NCBI RefSeq assembly: GCF_022965805.1
Contig: NC_133101.1
Coordinates: 22,406,868 to 22,470,867, forward strand
Source: Primulina eburnea
Taxonomy: Eukaryota > Streptophyta > Magnoliopsida > Lamiales > Gesneriaceae
Length of the DNA: 64,000 nt
Direction: 5' to 3'
This document shows positions 11,840-23,570 of this stretch, piece after piece. Numbering within the stretch: the stretch's first letter is position 1; every line of letters begins with the position of its first letter. Made by a program: the position numbers and the translations under genes. The notes below the pieces were generated by a model. The model had not been told where the DNA came from and did not search any database. It saw only the letters and a list, made by a program, of their open reading frames with translations.

Positions 11840-13540
11840 AATGGATTCACAAGCTGAGCTGAACATGAGACAGAGGCGTTTGTTAGACTTGTTGAAAGAT
11901 TATGATTGCGAGATAAAATATTATCCAGGAAAGTATAATGCAGCAGCCGATGCTTTGAGCAGAAAAGCATGCAATATGTCCTTGATCACTAGCAGTGTAT
12001 TTGATCTACTAGAAGAATGTGGTCTTTCTGGTTTGAATTTTGTGGTAGATACTAAACCTCTACGAGTATTTATGATCCAGGTAGAGCCTGATTTTTTTGT
12101 CAAAATTAGAGAGGCCCAAAAGTTAGATCAAAGCATTCATAAATCAATTGAACTCGTCAGATTAGGACATCGATCAGAATTTCAGGTCAATAATGAGGGT
12201 ATTTTGTTTGTGTATGATCGTATTGTAGTTATTAACAATTCAGAATTGAGGATACAAATTCGACATGATGCTCATTGCAATAAGTTCAGTGTACAACCTT
12301 GAAGTAAAAAATGTACAATGACTGGAAAAAACAATTTTGGTGGAAAAGAATGAGATCTAACATAGTATAATTTGTATCTTGTTGTTTGAATTGTCAACAA
12401 GTGAAAGTAGAAAGAAAGCGACCAGGAGGTTTTTTGCATAGCCTTAATGTTCCAGAATGGAAGTAGGACCATATCACCATGGACTTTGTCACGATATTTC
12501 CGAGGTCGTTGAGGGGTTGCAATAAAATTTGGGTTATAGTTGATAGATTAACCAATTAATCTTGTTTCATTCTTTATCAGATGACATATAGGCATGTTTA
12601 GATGGCTAGATTGTAAATCAGAGAAGTTTTGAGTTTGCATGGTTTACCTAAGTCCATTGTATCAGATCGTGGTCCTAGGTTTTCTTTTCATTTTTGGCAT
12701 ATTTTACAGGAGGCCCTTGGTACTCATTTGCATTTGAGTATGACTTATCATCCTCAGACAGACGGACAGTCAGAACGTAATATTCAGACATTAGGGAGTA
12801 TGCTGAGAGATATACCGATGGATTTTGGTATTGGTTGGAAGGATTTGTTACCAATTGTCGAGTTTTCTTATAACAACAGTTATCAAGTGAGCATTGGAAT
12901 GTCACCATTTGAAGCACTATATGGCATGAAGTGTCGATCTCCTCTATAGTGGGACGATTTATCTGAAGCCCCAATTGCTGGACCTGATATTATAATAGAT
13001 ATGACAGAGAAGGTGAAATTGATCCAGAGCTGTATGCGAGCGGCTCAGGATAGGCATGCTAAGTATGCGAACATCGAGAGACGATCGTTGATTTTTGAGA
13101 AAGGTGACAGAGTTTTTCTGAAAATATCTCCTTTCCGTAGTACAATTATATTTGGAAAGAATGGTAAATTATCACCAATATTCATAGGGATGTATGAGAT
13201 TTTGGAATGTGTTGGTGATTTGGCTTATAAAATAGCTCTTCCTCTCGTATTATCAGGTGTTCGTGATATTTTTCATGTGTCTATGTTGAGGAAATATCAT
13301 TCAGATCCTTCTCATGTACTTCCACCCGATGATGTTCAGTTAGATCAGACTTTGAGCTACATTGAGAGACCGATTCAGATTCTATACAGAAAATATAAGT
13401 AACTCAGAAATAAATTGATACCATTGATTAAAGTAGAGTGGAACAGACATGGTGTCGAGGAGGCAACTTGGGATTTAGAAGACAATATGAGACATAAATA
13501 TCCAGAGTTATTGAAAGTATGCTTCTATTCTTACTTTCAG
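11840..13540 (+). pseudogene. Ty3/gypsy chromovirus pol fragment: RNase H end, integrase, chromodomain-like tail
   Basis: The open piece 11841-12302 reads AELNMRQRRLLDLLKDYDCE and KYNAAADALSRK, the end of a gypsy RNase H. A stop-ridden stretch at 12303-12620 gives the integrase zinc region (LNCQQVKVERKRPGG) and HITMDFV with the first catalytic Asp. Piece 12629-12949 carries IVSDRGPRF (second Asp) and HPQTDGQSERNIQT (Glu). Piece 13001-13402 continues through RDIFHVSMLRKY, and after a stop EATWDLEDNMRHKYPEL ends the polyprotein in the chromodomain-like manner of Tekay/Del elements. Stops near 12300, 12362, 12466, 12560 and 12947 make it a pseudogene. The 5' half is absent. Confidence 0.88.
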
Positions 13541-13614
13541 TATTGATCATTATATCGTAGACTTGTAATTTATGATTTGATTTCGAGGACATAATCTATT
13601 TTTATGGGAGTAAT

Positions 13615-14870
13615 TGTAATGCCTGAGGTTACTATTCAAGTGCGGCGGCGTTAGAATAGTAGCCCCTAGGCGCTAGAGTTGCGAGAATTTGGCATTGTGG
13701 CGCTACAGAACGTGAAATGAGATATGTAAACCCACTTTCCAACACCTAACCATTATGCTTGATTCCATTGGATATTAAGGAAGTTATGCTCAAAACACTA
13801 AAATGTGCCAGATGTGTAATGATGCATTATTTGATTGAAAGATATTGTATGTTTCAGATTATGAACTATTAGGTAAATGACTTTATTTGACAAAATTTGT
13901 GAAGAATAATTTTTGGGCTTTGTTTTTATTGCATATCCAATTAGCATATCTTGATTCGAAGCAATATTGAATTAATTATTAATTTTTATACAAAAACTGA
14001 TCTGTTTTGATAAATAATCCAGTTCTTGAGTCATAGCAGACTTCAGAGGTTCAACACTTCTCAACTACACATTTTGTTATCTTTTTGGTAATATTTGAAA
14101 GGTATGTTACGGTCCATAACATACGAGGTAAATTATTATTTTTATTTTATTATTGAAAATTCTATGGCTAAATGAATTATTTGTGATTTGACGATGATTG
14201 TTTTCTTGAGATGAGTTTATTAAGATATCGAGATGATGATATTGATTTACATAATTACATTGCATATTGAGCCACTTTTGGATTCAGATTTGATATGGCA
14301 GTGGTCGCCTTGATTTATCGATTTGTTGGACGTATGAGGCTACAGTTGAGTGGCATAGTGTATGCGGAGGCCGTTGCTAGGGCCTGGATACACTCTATAG
14401 GCGCACCATAGTCATGGGATTGTAGAATACAACAACCCACCCCGAGCGGATAAGTTGGTGGATGTTGCTGAGGGATTCTCTTCCCTTGAGTACCCTATGA
14501 CCAGATGATTCACTTGATCTTGAGATTTATTGTTAGCCGCAGCTTCTGATCATGCATTACGTTATATTGCATCTTTATTAATTTCATATGAACTATTTGT
14601 CATTTTAATTCTCATATGTTATTGATTGCATCATACTGGGTTTATACTCACGGGCACGTCAGCCACGTCTTATTTTCATGTGCTTGATGGTAGGTGATGC
14701 GAGGCTTGGGATGCCAGAGTCCAGCTCCACGCAAGGAGATACGAGTTAGAGTGGGATTCTCGTGTCTTAGGAGCTATTTGATGATGTTTTGATTACTTTG
14801 GCACAATAGTTTATTTTGGCATGTTAAAACTTATATTTCAAACATTTGAGAACTTTAAATTATTTTAAAT
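13615..14870 (+). repeat. 3' LTR of the plus-strand chromovirus fragment (LTR-C)
   Basis: After the chromodomain codons the sequence reads TTTCGAGGACATAATC, then a purine-rich TATGGGAG and TGTAATGCCTGAGG at 13615. That is the polypurine-tract and LTR junction of chromoviruses. The right edge is estimated only; homology signals fade near 14870. A related fragment may be present at 35700-36625. Confidence 0.6.
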
Positions 14871-15595
14871 ATATTTATGTCAGTTGTAAACCACATATCA
14901 TGTGTTTTACTAAATCGTATTGGTTTGTTACATTTATAATTATTAATATTAGATGTCGGATCCATGAATCCACATTCGTGAGTCTTAGTCTCAATTGAGA
15001 GATTGTTTGCGATTAATAGTACAATCCAAACATATATAAAACACAGTCTCTGGTCGTGGAACAAATTTGATGAAAAAAATACGGAGATTTGTTCGAATGG
15101 AGATATAAGAAATGTCATCTCTGTTAATCCCAAATTGATTTGGAGTCCAGCGTTTAAAAAGCATAGTTATACAATCCAAACACCCAAGAATGTTTAAATA
15201 ACATACAACACCCAAGAAAAGTTTTTGAGTATCAAAATTAAAAATTTTAAACTTTCGCTATATCTTGAGTGCAAGAAATCGAAACTATATATAAATTATT
15301 TATTGATTACTATCTACTGAATAAAAAACTATCATATTATATATTACTATAATAACTTTTCAAAAGTCAATACGCGTATGAGATTCTGTAATCAAGATTA
15401 ACTAAAGTAAGAAGTTATTGATATATAATTATCGTTTAGGAATAAATTTTAAAAATATTTACGAATAGTTGTTTTAGTATTATTGATGTATTCATTGTTA
15501 AAGTAAATACCATTTTATTGAGAGACAATATAATTTTATTTAGGACTTATTTTTTGAAAAGTTTTGTTTCTGTAATTTCACATCTATTTTAAATC
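14871..15595. other. AT-rich upstream region of the X8 gene
   Basis: No coding region or element terminus recognised. 'acaatccaaaca' occurs twice (15021 and 15170). The region presumably holds the distal promoter of the gene that follows, but no specific site is claimed. Confidence 0.4.
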
Positions 15596-15602
15596 TATAT
15601 AA
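15596..15602 (+). promoter_or_regulatory. Candidate TATA box of the X8 gene
   Basis: TATATAA sits 42 nt upstream of the ATG at 15644, which would place transcription start close to 15628. A second TATATAA-like string at 15619-15625 is too close to the ATG to be the main box. Confidence 0.45.
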
Positions 15603-15643
15603 CTCACAATATTTTACATATATAACGAAACTTGATTAGAAAA

Positions 15644-16590
15644 ATGACAAACTTAAATATCTATTTGCTCTTTGTTTCAATCTTTTCTGCGGTTGTTGCA
15701 CCAATATGTCCTGCCCACGGGCTAGTAAGTTGCTATTGTTTAATGATGATTTTTTACATTGAATACACCAATTCCATAAACTTTAGATATGTATAAAATT
15801 CTTGATTATTGATTTCATATACAAATTCAACTTACCCCCAAAAACAAGATTAAAACCTAATGATTTTCATTCAATTGTATTCATAAAAATAATAATTTTA
15901 AATTTTTATTTCAGCCAGATACATGGTGCGTGTTGGTTTCCGATGCCCCCCGTGAACGTGAATTGTTTAAATTTATGGACTTCGCATGTGACTCGGGTGT
16001 AAATTGTGACCCAATTAAGCCAGGAGGTAAATGCTACAAGCCCAACATAGCGCAGTTCCATGCATCGTTCGTTCTCAATTCCTACTATCGTATGACAGCC
16101 ATATGTTTGGAGGGATTTGGTATGACAACACGTGAAGATCCATGTAAGAAAACAAATTTCTCTCTATTTCTTAAGATTTTAAAATAATTATAATATTGCA
16201 TACATTTTATATCCTTATGTAGAAAATTTTGAAAAACCTTTAAATTGAATAGCTTTCTTAAATTTTTTTTGGATAATAATAGTTTTATTAAATATATTAA
16301 AATGGGTTCTAGTGTGTGTATATATATACATATATTTTGTGTTAGTATATATAGTATTTTTACAAAAATTTTGTGTAAGTTAATTGGAAATTCTTGAATT
16401 CGAATAACTTGTTCAAATTTTTTATGGGATTTAGTATATATTAAATTCTATTGTTTAAATTAGCATATATAGTATTTCGATCATGAACAATAATTTTTTT
16501 TTTTTTACCAATATTATGTATATTATAAAATTTTTAGGAAACAATTTTTTTTTATGTTTTGCAGCTTATGGAGATTGCCATTACGAATGA
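15644..16590 (+). CDS. X8/CBM43 domain secreted protein, three exons (Ole e 10-like)
   Basis: Exons 15644-15724, 15915-16143 and 16565-16590 give a 111-aa protein with GT-AG introns (donors GTAAGT and GTAAG, acceptors TTTCAG and TTGCAG). Residues 1-26 form a signal peptide (hydrophobic IYLLFVSIFSAVVA, likely cleaved near PAHG). The rest is one X8 domain: TWCV start, six cysteines, the CDPIKPGGKCYKPN segment, HASFVLNSYY, and a DPSYGDCHY end completed across intron 2. X8 domains bind beta-1,3-glucan (callose) in the cell wall or plasmodesmata; here the domain stands alone without catalytic or GPI-anchor sequence. The last exon is only 26 bp, and its fit to the DPSYG-C-Y ending of the family supports the model. 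It is the only convincing host gene in the window. Expression is unknown. Confidence 0.9.
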
Positions 16591-16629
16591 ATATATAACC
16601 GACGATGACCGGAGGATGCAAGAATAATC

Positions 16630-16635
16630 AATAAA
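16630..16635 (+). terminator. Poly(A) signal of the X8 gene
   Basis: AATAAA lies 40 nt after the stop codon, inside an AT-rich 3' region, as expected for a plant polyadenylation signal. Confidence 0.55.
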
Positions 16636-17691
16636 ATAATTGTATTTTTCATTTTGGATGTCATTAATAATATTTATTTTCTTAAATGGAATATGATTCT
16701 TCTATTTCATATATTTTGTTTTGAATCTTTTTTTGAGCGAACATGTCGTTTGTGTATATAACTTAATATATTTATATTTTAAAGTATTTATATATTAAAT
16801 AATTTTTAATAATAAATATTAAGATATTAATAAGTTCTATTATTAAATTATTTTTAAAGTATTTAGATATTGATAAGTTTTAATATTAAGGAAAATAGAC
16901 CATAAATATTTGGCTTCGAATTCTCTACTCCACTCTATGCATCACAATATGCTAAACATCTTATTTAGCTTCATATATGTTGAAAAAATCTTGAAATCTT
17001 CAATTAATCAATTATTTCCATATTATATTATGAACAATATAAGTAAATTCTTTCGAATTAATTTATAGTAAACCAAAATAAGATTTTTGCTTCATGTCTT
17101 TCGATCTATTAAATTGAAAATAAAAAAAAACTTAAAAAGACAAAACGTACCGATTTATAATTTTTAAGAGAGTAGGTATATTTTTTTAAATACATACAAT
17201 TATTGAGTTTGATAAGAATATGTAAATTTTAAAAATTATGTATACACGAACGCCAAATAATAAATCTATAAATCAACAACAAAAATACATATAGAAAAAA
17301 AATGTAAATAAATATCATAAATCCAATCACCAACTATAAAATCAAAATAAATGCAAAAATCCAATATGCTAAATTAATAATAACTACAAAAATTTATAAC
17401 GTTTTATTATTTTAACATGTTTTCGGGGAATTTTGTTGTTTTTCTTGGACGCTAGTATCTTGTTAGATTTCAACCGCTACGACATTCATATAAAAAATTG
17501 TAGAATCCCGCAGCTATAACATGTCAAACGATAATATATCAATAGAACATTTCAATATTATCATCAGTATCATATCATTACGACAAATCTTGTTATGTGA
17601 AATGCAATGGCCGTTCAATATTCTCAACTGAATACTGAGGGCTAAATAGATGACTCCCACAAACATTCGGTGTAAGTTTTTTTCCACATAC

Positions 17692-17811
17692 TAAAGTAGT
17701 ATCTGTACAAATACAATCTATCATTGCGAGCCAAGGTGAACTCATATTTCTTAACTAAAGTCACGTTGTTCAGTGGACTAACAATCTGATACATTGACCC
17801 TTGTCCACGCA
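17692..17811 (-). other. Isolated exon-like segment, 120 bp
   Basis: On the minus strand a 120-bp segment is preceded by TTATTAG and followed by GTATGT, and is open in one frame, reading NNVTLVKKYEFTLARNDRLY. The protein is not recognised and no companion exons were found, so this may be a scrap of a captured or decayed gene, or chance. Confidence 0.2.
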
Positions 17812-19034
17812 CTAATAATTCAGTAGCTCATTCATTCAGTCAGTAACCGATCGGTAACCAGTAATGAAACAATAATATTGCAAAGATCAAACATGCTGAA
17901 AAATATGATTAAAAAAATTGACATACACAATATGATGAAATATATAAGAATAAATTGTTAATTTATGAAATTTTACTGTAAATTCCATGTCAAATGCATA
18001 AATTAAAGGGCCATAATTAAAGAAGTCGGTAGTAAACTTTGCCTCTTTAGCTTACTAATTAACCTAAGTTGTCGATCCCAAGCAAAGATAATTAAAAATA
18101 TATATATAATTTGAATGATTTTACATTGTTTAAAACCGGTAGTAGGCCTTTGAAGCTTTGAAAATTCATTTTTATAAAAAATTTGTACTGAAATGTTTTA
18201 ATTAAAGTTTTGTAAATTAATAAAAATTAAAATACAAGTCCAAAAATCATTAAACTTTTAAAGAAGGCTTAAAAATAGTGAATAAATAATCGGAAGACAA
18301 AATAATGGCCATCGAAGTGGCGCATGTACCTCATGCACCAACTTACCCTTGTGTGGCCGATCAAGCTCAGACCGCCACTCGCAGCTAGTAGTTTTCAAGT
18401 GAACTCATCTTTTTTTACCTATAAATTTTGTTCGAAAAGTCTTTTTAAATTTCAAATTGATCGTGCCGAAATTTCGAAAAACCAAGATGATCAATCTTTT
18501 TCATTCATATAAAAACAGTACTTTCGATGATCATCACAACCATCGGCTGACATATATGTATACTAGAAAATATTTGGAACAAGTTTTATGTTGTGATCGA
18601 AGTGAAATTTGTTAAAGAAGAATAATAAATATAAGCTGTAAATACATCTCTACCTTAAAAACAAGTTTTTTCAAGAAGTTTTTACAATTTTTCCATAAAC
18701 TGTTCTTTATGGATTTTGATCTTCAGGGAAAATTATGTTCATGATTTTGATACACCTTCTGTACAGGTTGATTGTTGGGTTGAAGAGGGGTGTCCTGTAA
18801 ATATTCCAAGAGTTTTGGACAAGATTTGATATTTTTATCATTATTTTCTCTATTTTACCTCTTTTTTCTTTAATTCCTCCTCCCCTCCTCTCTCTAAACA
18901 TCATGAAATTCACACATTGATCTAATCAAATATGTTAATTGTGGTTCTTTTGTAGGAAAAATTGAGTTGGGTGAGTCATATAAGCCATGACACTTGTTTG
19001 AGTTCAAACTTCTCAAGTGTCATGCTTAAAAGTA

Positions 19035-19035
<1 letters not shown>

Positions 19036-19075
<40 letters not shown>
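19036..19075. repeat. (TTA)n microsatellite
   Basis: About thirteen uninterrupted TTA units. Confidence 0.95.
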
Positions 19076-19439
19076 GACATTAATACTTACGCTCCATGTT
19101 ATATTGAATGCACTTCATATTTAATTTTTATTACATAAATTTTATCTGATAACTGATGTGGTGCTTAAAGAAAACCAAAACTTTAAGGAAAACTACAACT
19201 TTAGGAAAACCTGAACCATATGTTTTCACTGAACTTATGACTAAGGAAAACCAGAAAGCATAGTAAGAAGTAACTCCAGTAGACAGTCAATATCATACAT
19301 TAAACTAATCTAGAATATATAATTTCACAACAAGAAAAAGTAGACTTTGCTAGTCTTTTATGATAACATGTCAGACCAACATAAAAATCATATAATCCTT
19401 GATAGGAGACTGATGATATCCATTTTTGTGTGTACTTTT

Positions 19440-20049
19440 CATACGAAGATGATTTTTTATGGTCTTACATGATTGGAGAGTAAACAAGGATATCATGAAT
19501 GAAGACTACCATTAACGTTTCAAAAAATGTCTTGAACACCCGATTCATGAGATCAATGACCAAAAGGCATTACAATGAATTCATAATGGCTATATCTTGT
19601 TCTGAATGTTTCTTTAGGAGTATCCTTGGCCTTAAAATTCAGTTGGTTGTATCCTGACCTCAAGTCGAGTTTCAAAAATACATTAGCTCTTCTCAGCTGA
19701 TCAAAGAGGTTGTCGATTCTCGGAAGCAGATACTTGTTCTTGCTTGTGATCTTGTTTAGCTCTCGGTAGACGATGCACATTCTCATACTTCCGTCTTTCT
19801 TTTTGACAAATAAGACAGGTGCTCCCCAAGGTGATGCACTTGGTTGTATTCACTTTTTTGTCAAAAAATTCTTGAAGTTGATCATTGAGTTCCTTGGCCT
19901 CTGCTTTCATCATCCCGTATGGTGCCTTCAAAATAGATGTTGCCCTGGTTTTCAAATGGGTTACAAATTCAATTTATCAATGCATGGTTGCGCAAGCTTG
20001 ATCTTCATGAGAAACATCTGTGAATTCTCGAACCACTTGGATATTTACT
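19440..20049 (-). pseudogene. Ty3/gypsy reverse transcriptase fragment (frameshifted)
   Basis: On the minus strand, pieces at 19701-20049 and 19553-19786 give the start of a chromovirus RT: VVREFTDVSHED, THLKTRATSILKAPYGM, then [20 protein letters not shown] and [12 protein letters not shown] and YEFIVMPFG. Frame changes near 19780 and stops near 19970 break it. The catalytic YVDD region is missing. It is cut on its upstream side by the Sirevirus-like LTR at 20050. Confidence 0.82.
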
Positions 20050-21229
20050 TGTTGGAACATTTATGTTTTGGTGATTTAATAAGGCATCTGATCTTATGTT
20101 TTGGCGATTTAATAAGGCTGTTGATCCAATGGATAATTACAGGGCTTAGCCGAACTAAATTTAAGAAGGAAACTTATCATACAAGTGTATATATGTTTCC
20201 TAAGGAAAACGATTAATCGGGACCCTGCCAATTGCCTAAGTAAAATCGTTAGTTTATTATTCTAAGGCATAATAGAAGTCAAGCTGATTTAAAGGGTCGC
20301 CGAACAAAAGCCGAGCTGATCAATAGAAAACTGATGGAACAGTTTGCCTCGGTGGATAAGTTACTCTAATCAATAATAATTCTCTGAATATCTGCTGATC
20401 ATTCCTGAAGAATAAAGCCCAGCCAATGATTGGATAAGATCTCTCGCGAAAAAAATTTTAATTCGTTGAATGTCAGAGGTCATGCGCACTACCTGAAGTG
20501 TATTATTTGTATGAAAGAACAATAACATGACAAAACCATGTCGGTATTTGTAACGGATTTCAAGATTCAAAAGATGACTATTGTAGGTGATGTCAACAAA
20601 TAGAACAGTGAGGACATACTAAATAACTCTCAATTATTCGCTTCATTATTTCCATCCATATGAGAAAAGTTATTCGGAGTTCAAAGAAATTTTTGAGAGC
20701 CCAACTGATCATAGCAAGCATACATTAAATTTTTCATTCAAATCATTAAGGATTATTTTTGTCATTAGAATTTATTTGAAAAATCTTTGTAACTGAGAGT
20801 AAGAAGTCTTAATTTTTTTAAAGCATATGATATACTAAGAGTTTCAATTAAGTAGTGTGGGACGTACAGCTGAAATTGGTAGTTTCAAAGTGTTGTAATT
20901 TCCAAAATCTTTTAGTGAAATCGTTCCACAAAAAAAAAAAGAGGTGACGTAGGAGTGTTGAAGTATTTGAACATCCATAAATAAAATTGTTTCACTTACC
21001 TATCATTTATTTTACATTAGATTCATATTTGTTGGCCCCACTTATCATAAATTAAGCCATTTTATTTTCAACCTTATCAGTGAGTCTATTTAAGATCAGT
21101 GTCCAAGCTGCTAACTTATTGATACCATACTGAAAATAATTACATTTCAGTGTTGCTAACCCAAACAAAATATTTCTAGAATTTTTTAGATTATTATTCA
21201 AACCCTATAAATCATCTTCGATCCTAGTA
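20050..21229 (+). repeat. 5' LTR of a decayed Sirevirus-like element
   Basis: It starts TGTTGGAACATTTATG and ends CGATCCTAGTA, matching in sense orientation the ends of the young Sirevirus LTR (TGTTGGAAAC ... CGATCCTAACA, read on the minus strand of 56303-57267). The primer site and gag follow immediately. It interrupts the gypsy RT fragment to its left. Confidence 0.65.
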
Positions 21230-21231
21230 AG

Positions 21232-21243
21232 TGTATTAGAGCA
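21232..21243 (+). promoter_or_regulatory. Degenerate initiator-Met primer binding site
   Basis: GTGTATTAGAGC aligns with GTGGTATCAGAGC of the intact Sirevirus with one deletion and one substitution, at the same distance from the LTR end. Confidence 0.55.
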
Positions 21244-21299
21244 GATTAAATCTTTTCTCTTGACAATATTCAAACAAATTGCCTCATTTAGAAAAATTT

Positions 21300-22378
21300 C
21301 GATGTTCTCCAAAGAAGACTTTGATTTATGGAAAATCAAGATACATGCTCATTTAACTGCACAAGACAATGTTATGTGGTAAGTCATCACAGACGGACCA
21401 ATGTAGATCATGAAAGCCGATACTCCCATTTCGATCTTTAACAGTGATCCGAAGATGATTGAAAAACAAAGAATGGACTGAATTGGTGAAGACAAACAAG
21501 ATACAAATCTAGACAATGTCGCCAAATACATCTCTTATAAAACACTGGATAAGAATAATTTTAGAAAAATCAAGATGTAATCCACTGCCAAATATATCTG
21601 GGAGAAACTGATACAACCATGCTAGCGCACCTCGAGAGAATGGGATGTCAAAACTATGATAATGCGTGAAGCAAAAGATATTAACAAGCTTGAACTGCAT
21701 GATTTGTTGCAATCCTTCAGGCATATGAATTCGAACTTGAAACAAGAATTGATGGTGAATCAATAGCCAAACTAACTAAGGCCCTAAGTATTACATCAAC
21801 TGAACAATCTGCCTCGAAAGAGGAGTCATCTGAGCAGTAAAGCAATGATGTAATATCACTGTTTGTAAAGAAATTTGGTAATCTCTTAAGGAATAATCAG
21901 AGAAATTTTCAAAAGCCAAACAGACGCAATCACTATAAGAAAGATTTCAGTTATGGGGACAATGTGTTTTCGACTATTGGAAAGTTGGCCATTTTATTGC
22001 TGACTGCCATAAACTAAGAAGGATGATAATATGCTAGCTCACAAAGACAGCCGATCTCATAACGAGAAGAAGTCCAAAGATGACAAAAGGTCATCCAAGA
22101 AGAGAAGATGTCAAAAAGTATTGGTGGCCGAGGAAAATAAGGCCAAGTGGGCATATTCAGATTCAAATTCACCTGAGTCAAAGTGCTATATTAGTGAAAG
22201 TGGCTCGTGGCCGATGCTGAGCTAGAATCTAAAAATAATGAGGTATTTGATGTTAGCTCAAATAATTTTACACTAGACGATCTATTCACTAAAATTCATG
22301 AAATGGTAAATGAGTACATGCGGCTTTCTCAATCATTGGAAGAAGTCAAAGCAAGACAAACAAGCCCAACTAATAGTG
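21300..22378 (+). pseudogene. Sirevirus-type gag fragment (stops, internal deletion)
   Basis: It reads MFSKEDFDLWKIKIHAHLTA, then a stop and ITDGPM, closely matching the start of the intact gag at 54277-56244 on the other strand. Near 21613-21640 the sequence jumps from WEKLIQ to REWDVKTM, deleting roughly 80 codons present in the intact gag. The zinc-knuckle region (21965-22015) has lost its cysteine pattern. The tail (LDDLFTKIHEMVNEYMRLSQ) matches the coiled-coil end of the intact gag. It is cut at 22379 by LTR-B. Confidence 0.82.
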
Positions 22379-23570
22379 TGAAACGTTCACTAATTTTTTA
22401 ACTTTAAAATCCTATTATTATTTTTTTATTTTTTTAAAATTCGAACCATTCAAATTAACATAACTCAATACTTCAAAGTCTCAAATGCATAAAATCCGTA
22501 AACCGTCAATCATCCAAAATCATATGCCATATTTTAAAATAATCCAAACTAAACTTTAAAATAAAGCATAAAAATCTCTAAATCAATCATTAACAATATC
22601 TTTATTTCAAAACTTTAACTATCAAGCTAATGAGGAAAATAAACGTTCATCAGGAGTGTACTGCCGGACTCGATCCACTCAAGCATCAGCGCATCCCTCA
22701 AAATCATCCTCGTCTGCAACCATCAAAACCTAGTGAGTACAATGACTCAGCACGTTCTAACCACGAGTAATAAAAAAACATATACATGCACATGCATTAA
22801 AAATCATGCTTTTAATTAAAATAGCTAGCATAAATGTGTAAGCATAAATCATAAATCTTTAAATCGTAAAGATTTCTATCATATATCATTTTGGGTAAAG
22901 TTTGATCCTTGAAAGTGACTAGCTGTTATCATATCATGTGGTCTACTGATCAGTCTTAGCTCACCATTGCGTATGGGGATGGGCACTAGACACCGCCGTA
23001 AAATTAAAATACGATCTTCGGGCTCCCTCTGGGGCCGTCACTCGTAAACGAGCTCCCGCTGGGGCCTTCTCCCTCACGATATTCCCAATCATATCATATC
23101 ATATCATATCATGTTTGTTACAGTCAATTCAAATCCTTCAAAATATTTTCTTTCATTTTTATTCATAAAATATTGTGTCTTTTAAAATTCGTAAAATAAC
23201 ATTTTAAGAGTAAAAATTGTACTGTCTTATCATAAATTATAAAATTTCTTATTTTCATCATAAACATTTTAAATATCATCTAGCATGTATTATGATTTTT
23301 CGGAGCACTGCCAAACCTTTAAAACTGCGTGGGACAAAAATGACCATTTTACCCCTGGGCTCAAAAATTCTTGATTTAGGCTTTTTCTTACTTTTATTGA
23401 CTCGAGTCTATCTCAAATCATCGTATAAGCTTAAATTTGACTTATAATATTTTTCTTAGACGTAAACCCGAGCCTTTCAATTTAATTACTTAATAACTAA
23501 ACCATGAAGTGTTTTCAACCCGAATAAAATAAAAACTTAATATTTTCTTCCCAAAATTCCTTCCTAGTCG
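22379..23570 (-). repeat. Truncated LTR-B, minus orientation
   Basis: It starts TGAAACGTTCACTAATTTTTT, the reverse complement of the LTR-B end, and continues through 'gtactgccggactcgatccactca' and 'acctagtgagtacaatgactcagcacgttct', which are reverse complements of 39340-39410 and its surroundings. The homology ends near 23570 at 'tcttcccaaaatt', so the upstream half of the LTR is missing. An ATATC short repeat lies at 23090-23112. It is inserted in the Sirevirus gag relic. Confidence 0.75.

Larger units (their letters stand above)
16640..19430. other. AT-rich intergenic region, no convincing gene
   Basis: Only short fortuitous frames are seen. It contains a TTA microsatellite (19036-19075), an isolated exon-like minus-strand segment (17692-17811) and a 28-codon frame at 18304-18390 that I cannot assign. 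Confidence 0.5.

Noticed and set aside
18304..18390. 28-codon frame MAIEVAHVPHAP...
   Set aside because: Too short, no homology or signal, no repeat or gene context.
19773..20216. 147-codon plus-strand frame
   Set aside because: Antisense to the gypsy RT fragment and crosses into the Sirevirus-like LTR at 20050, so it is fortuitous.
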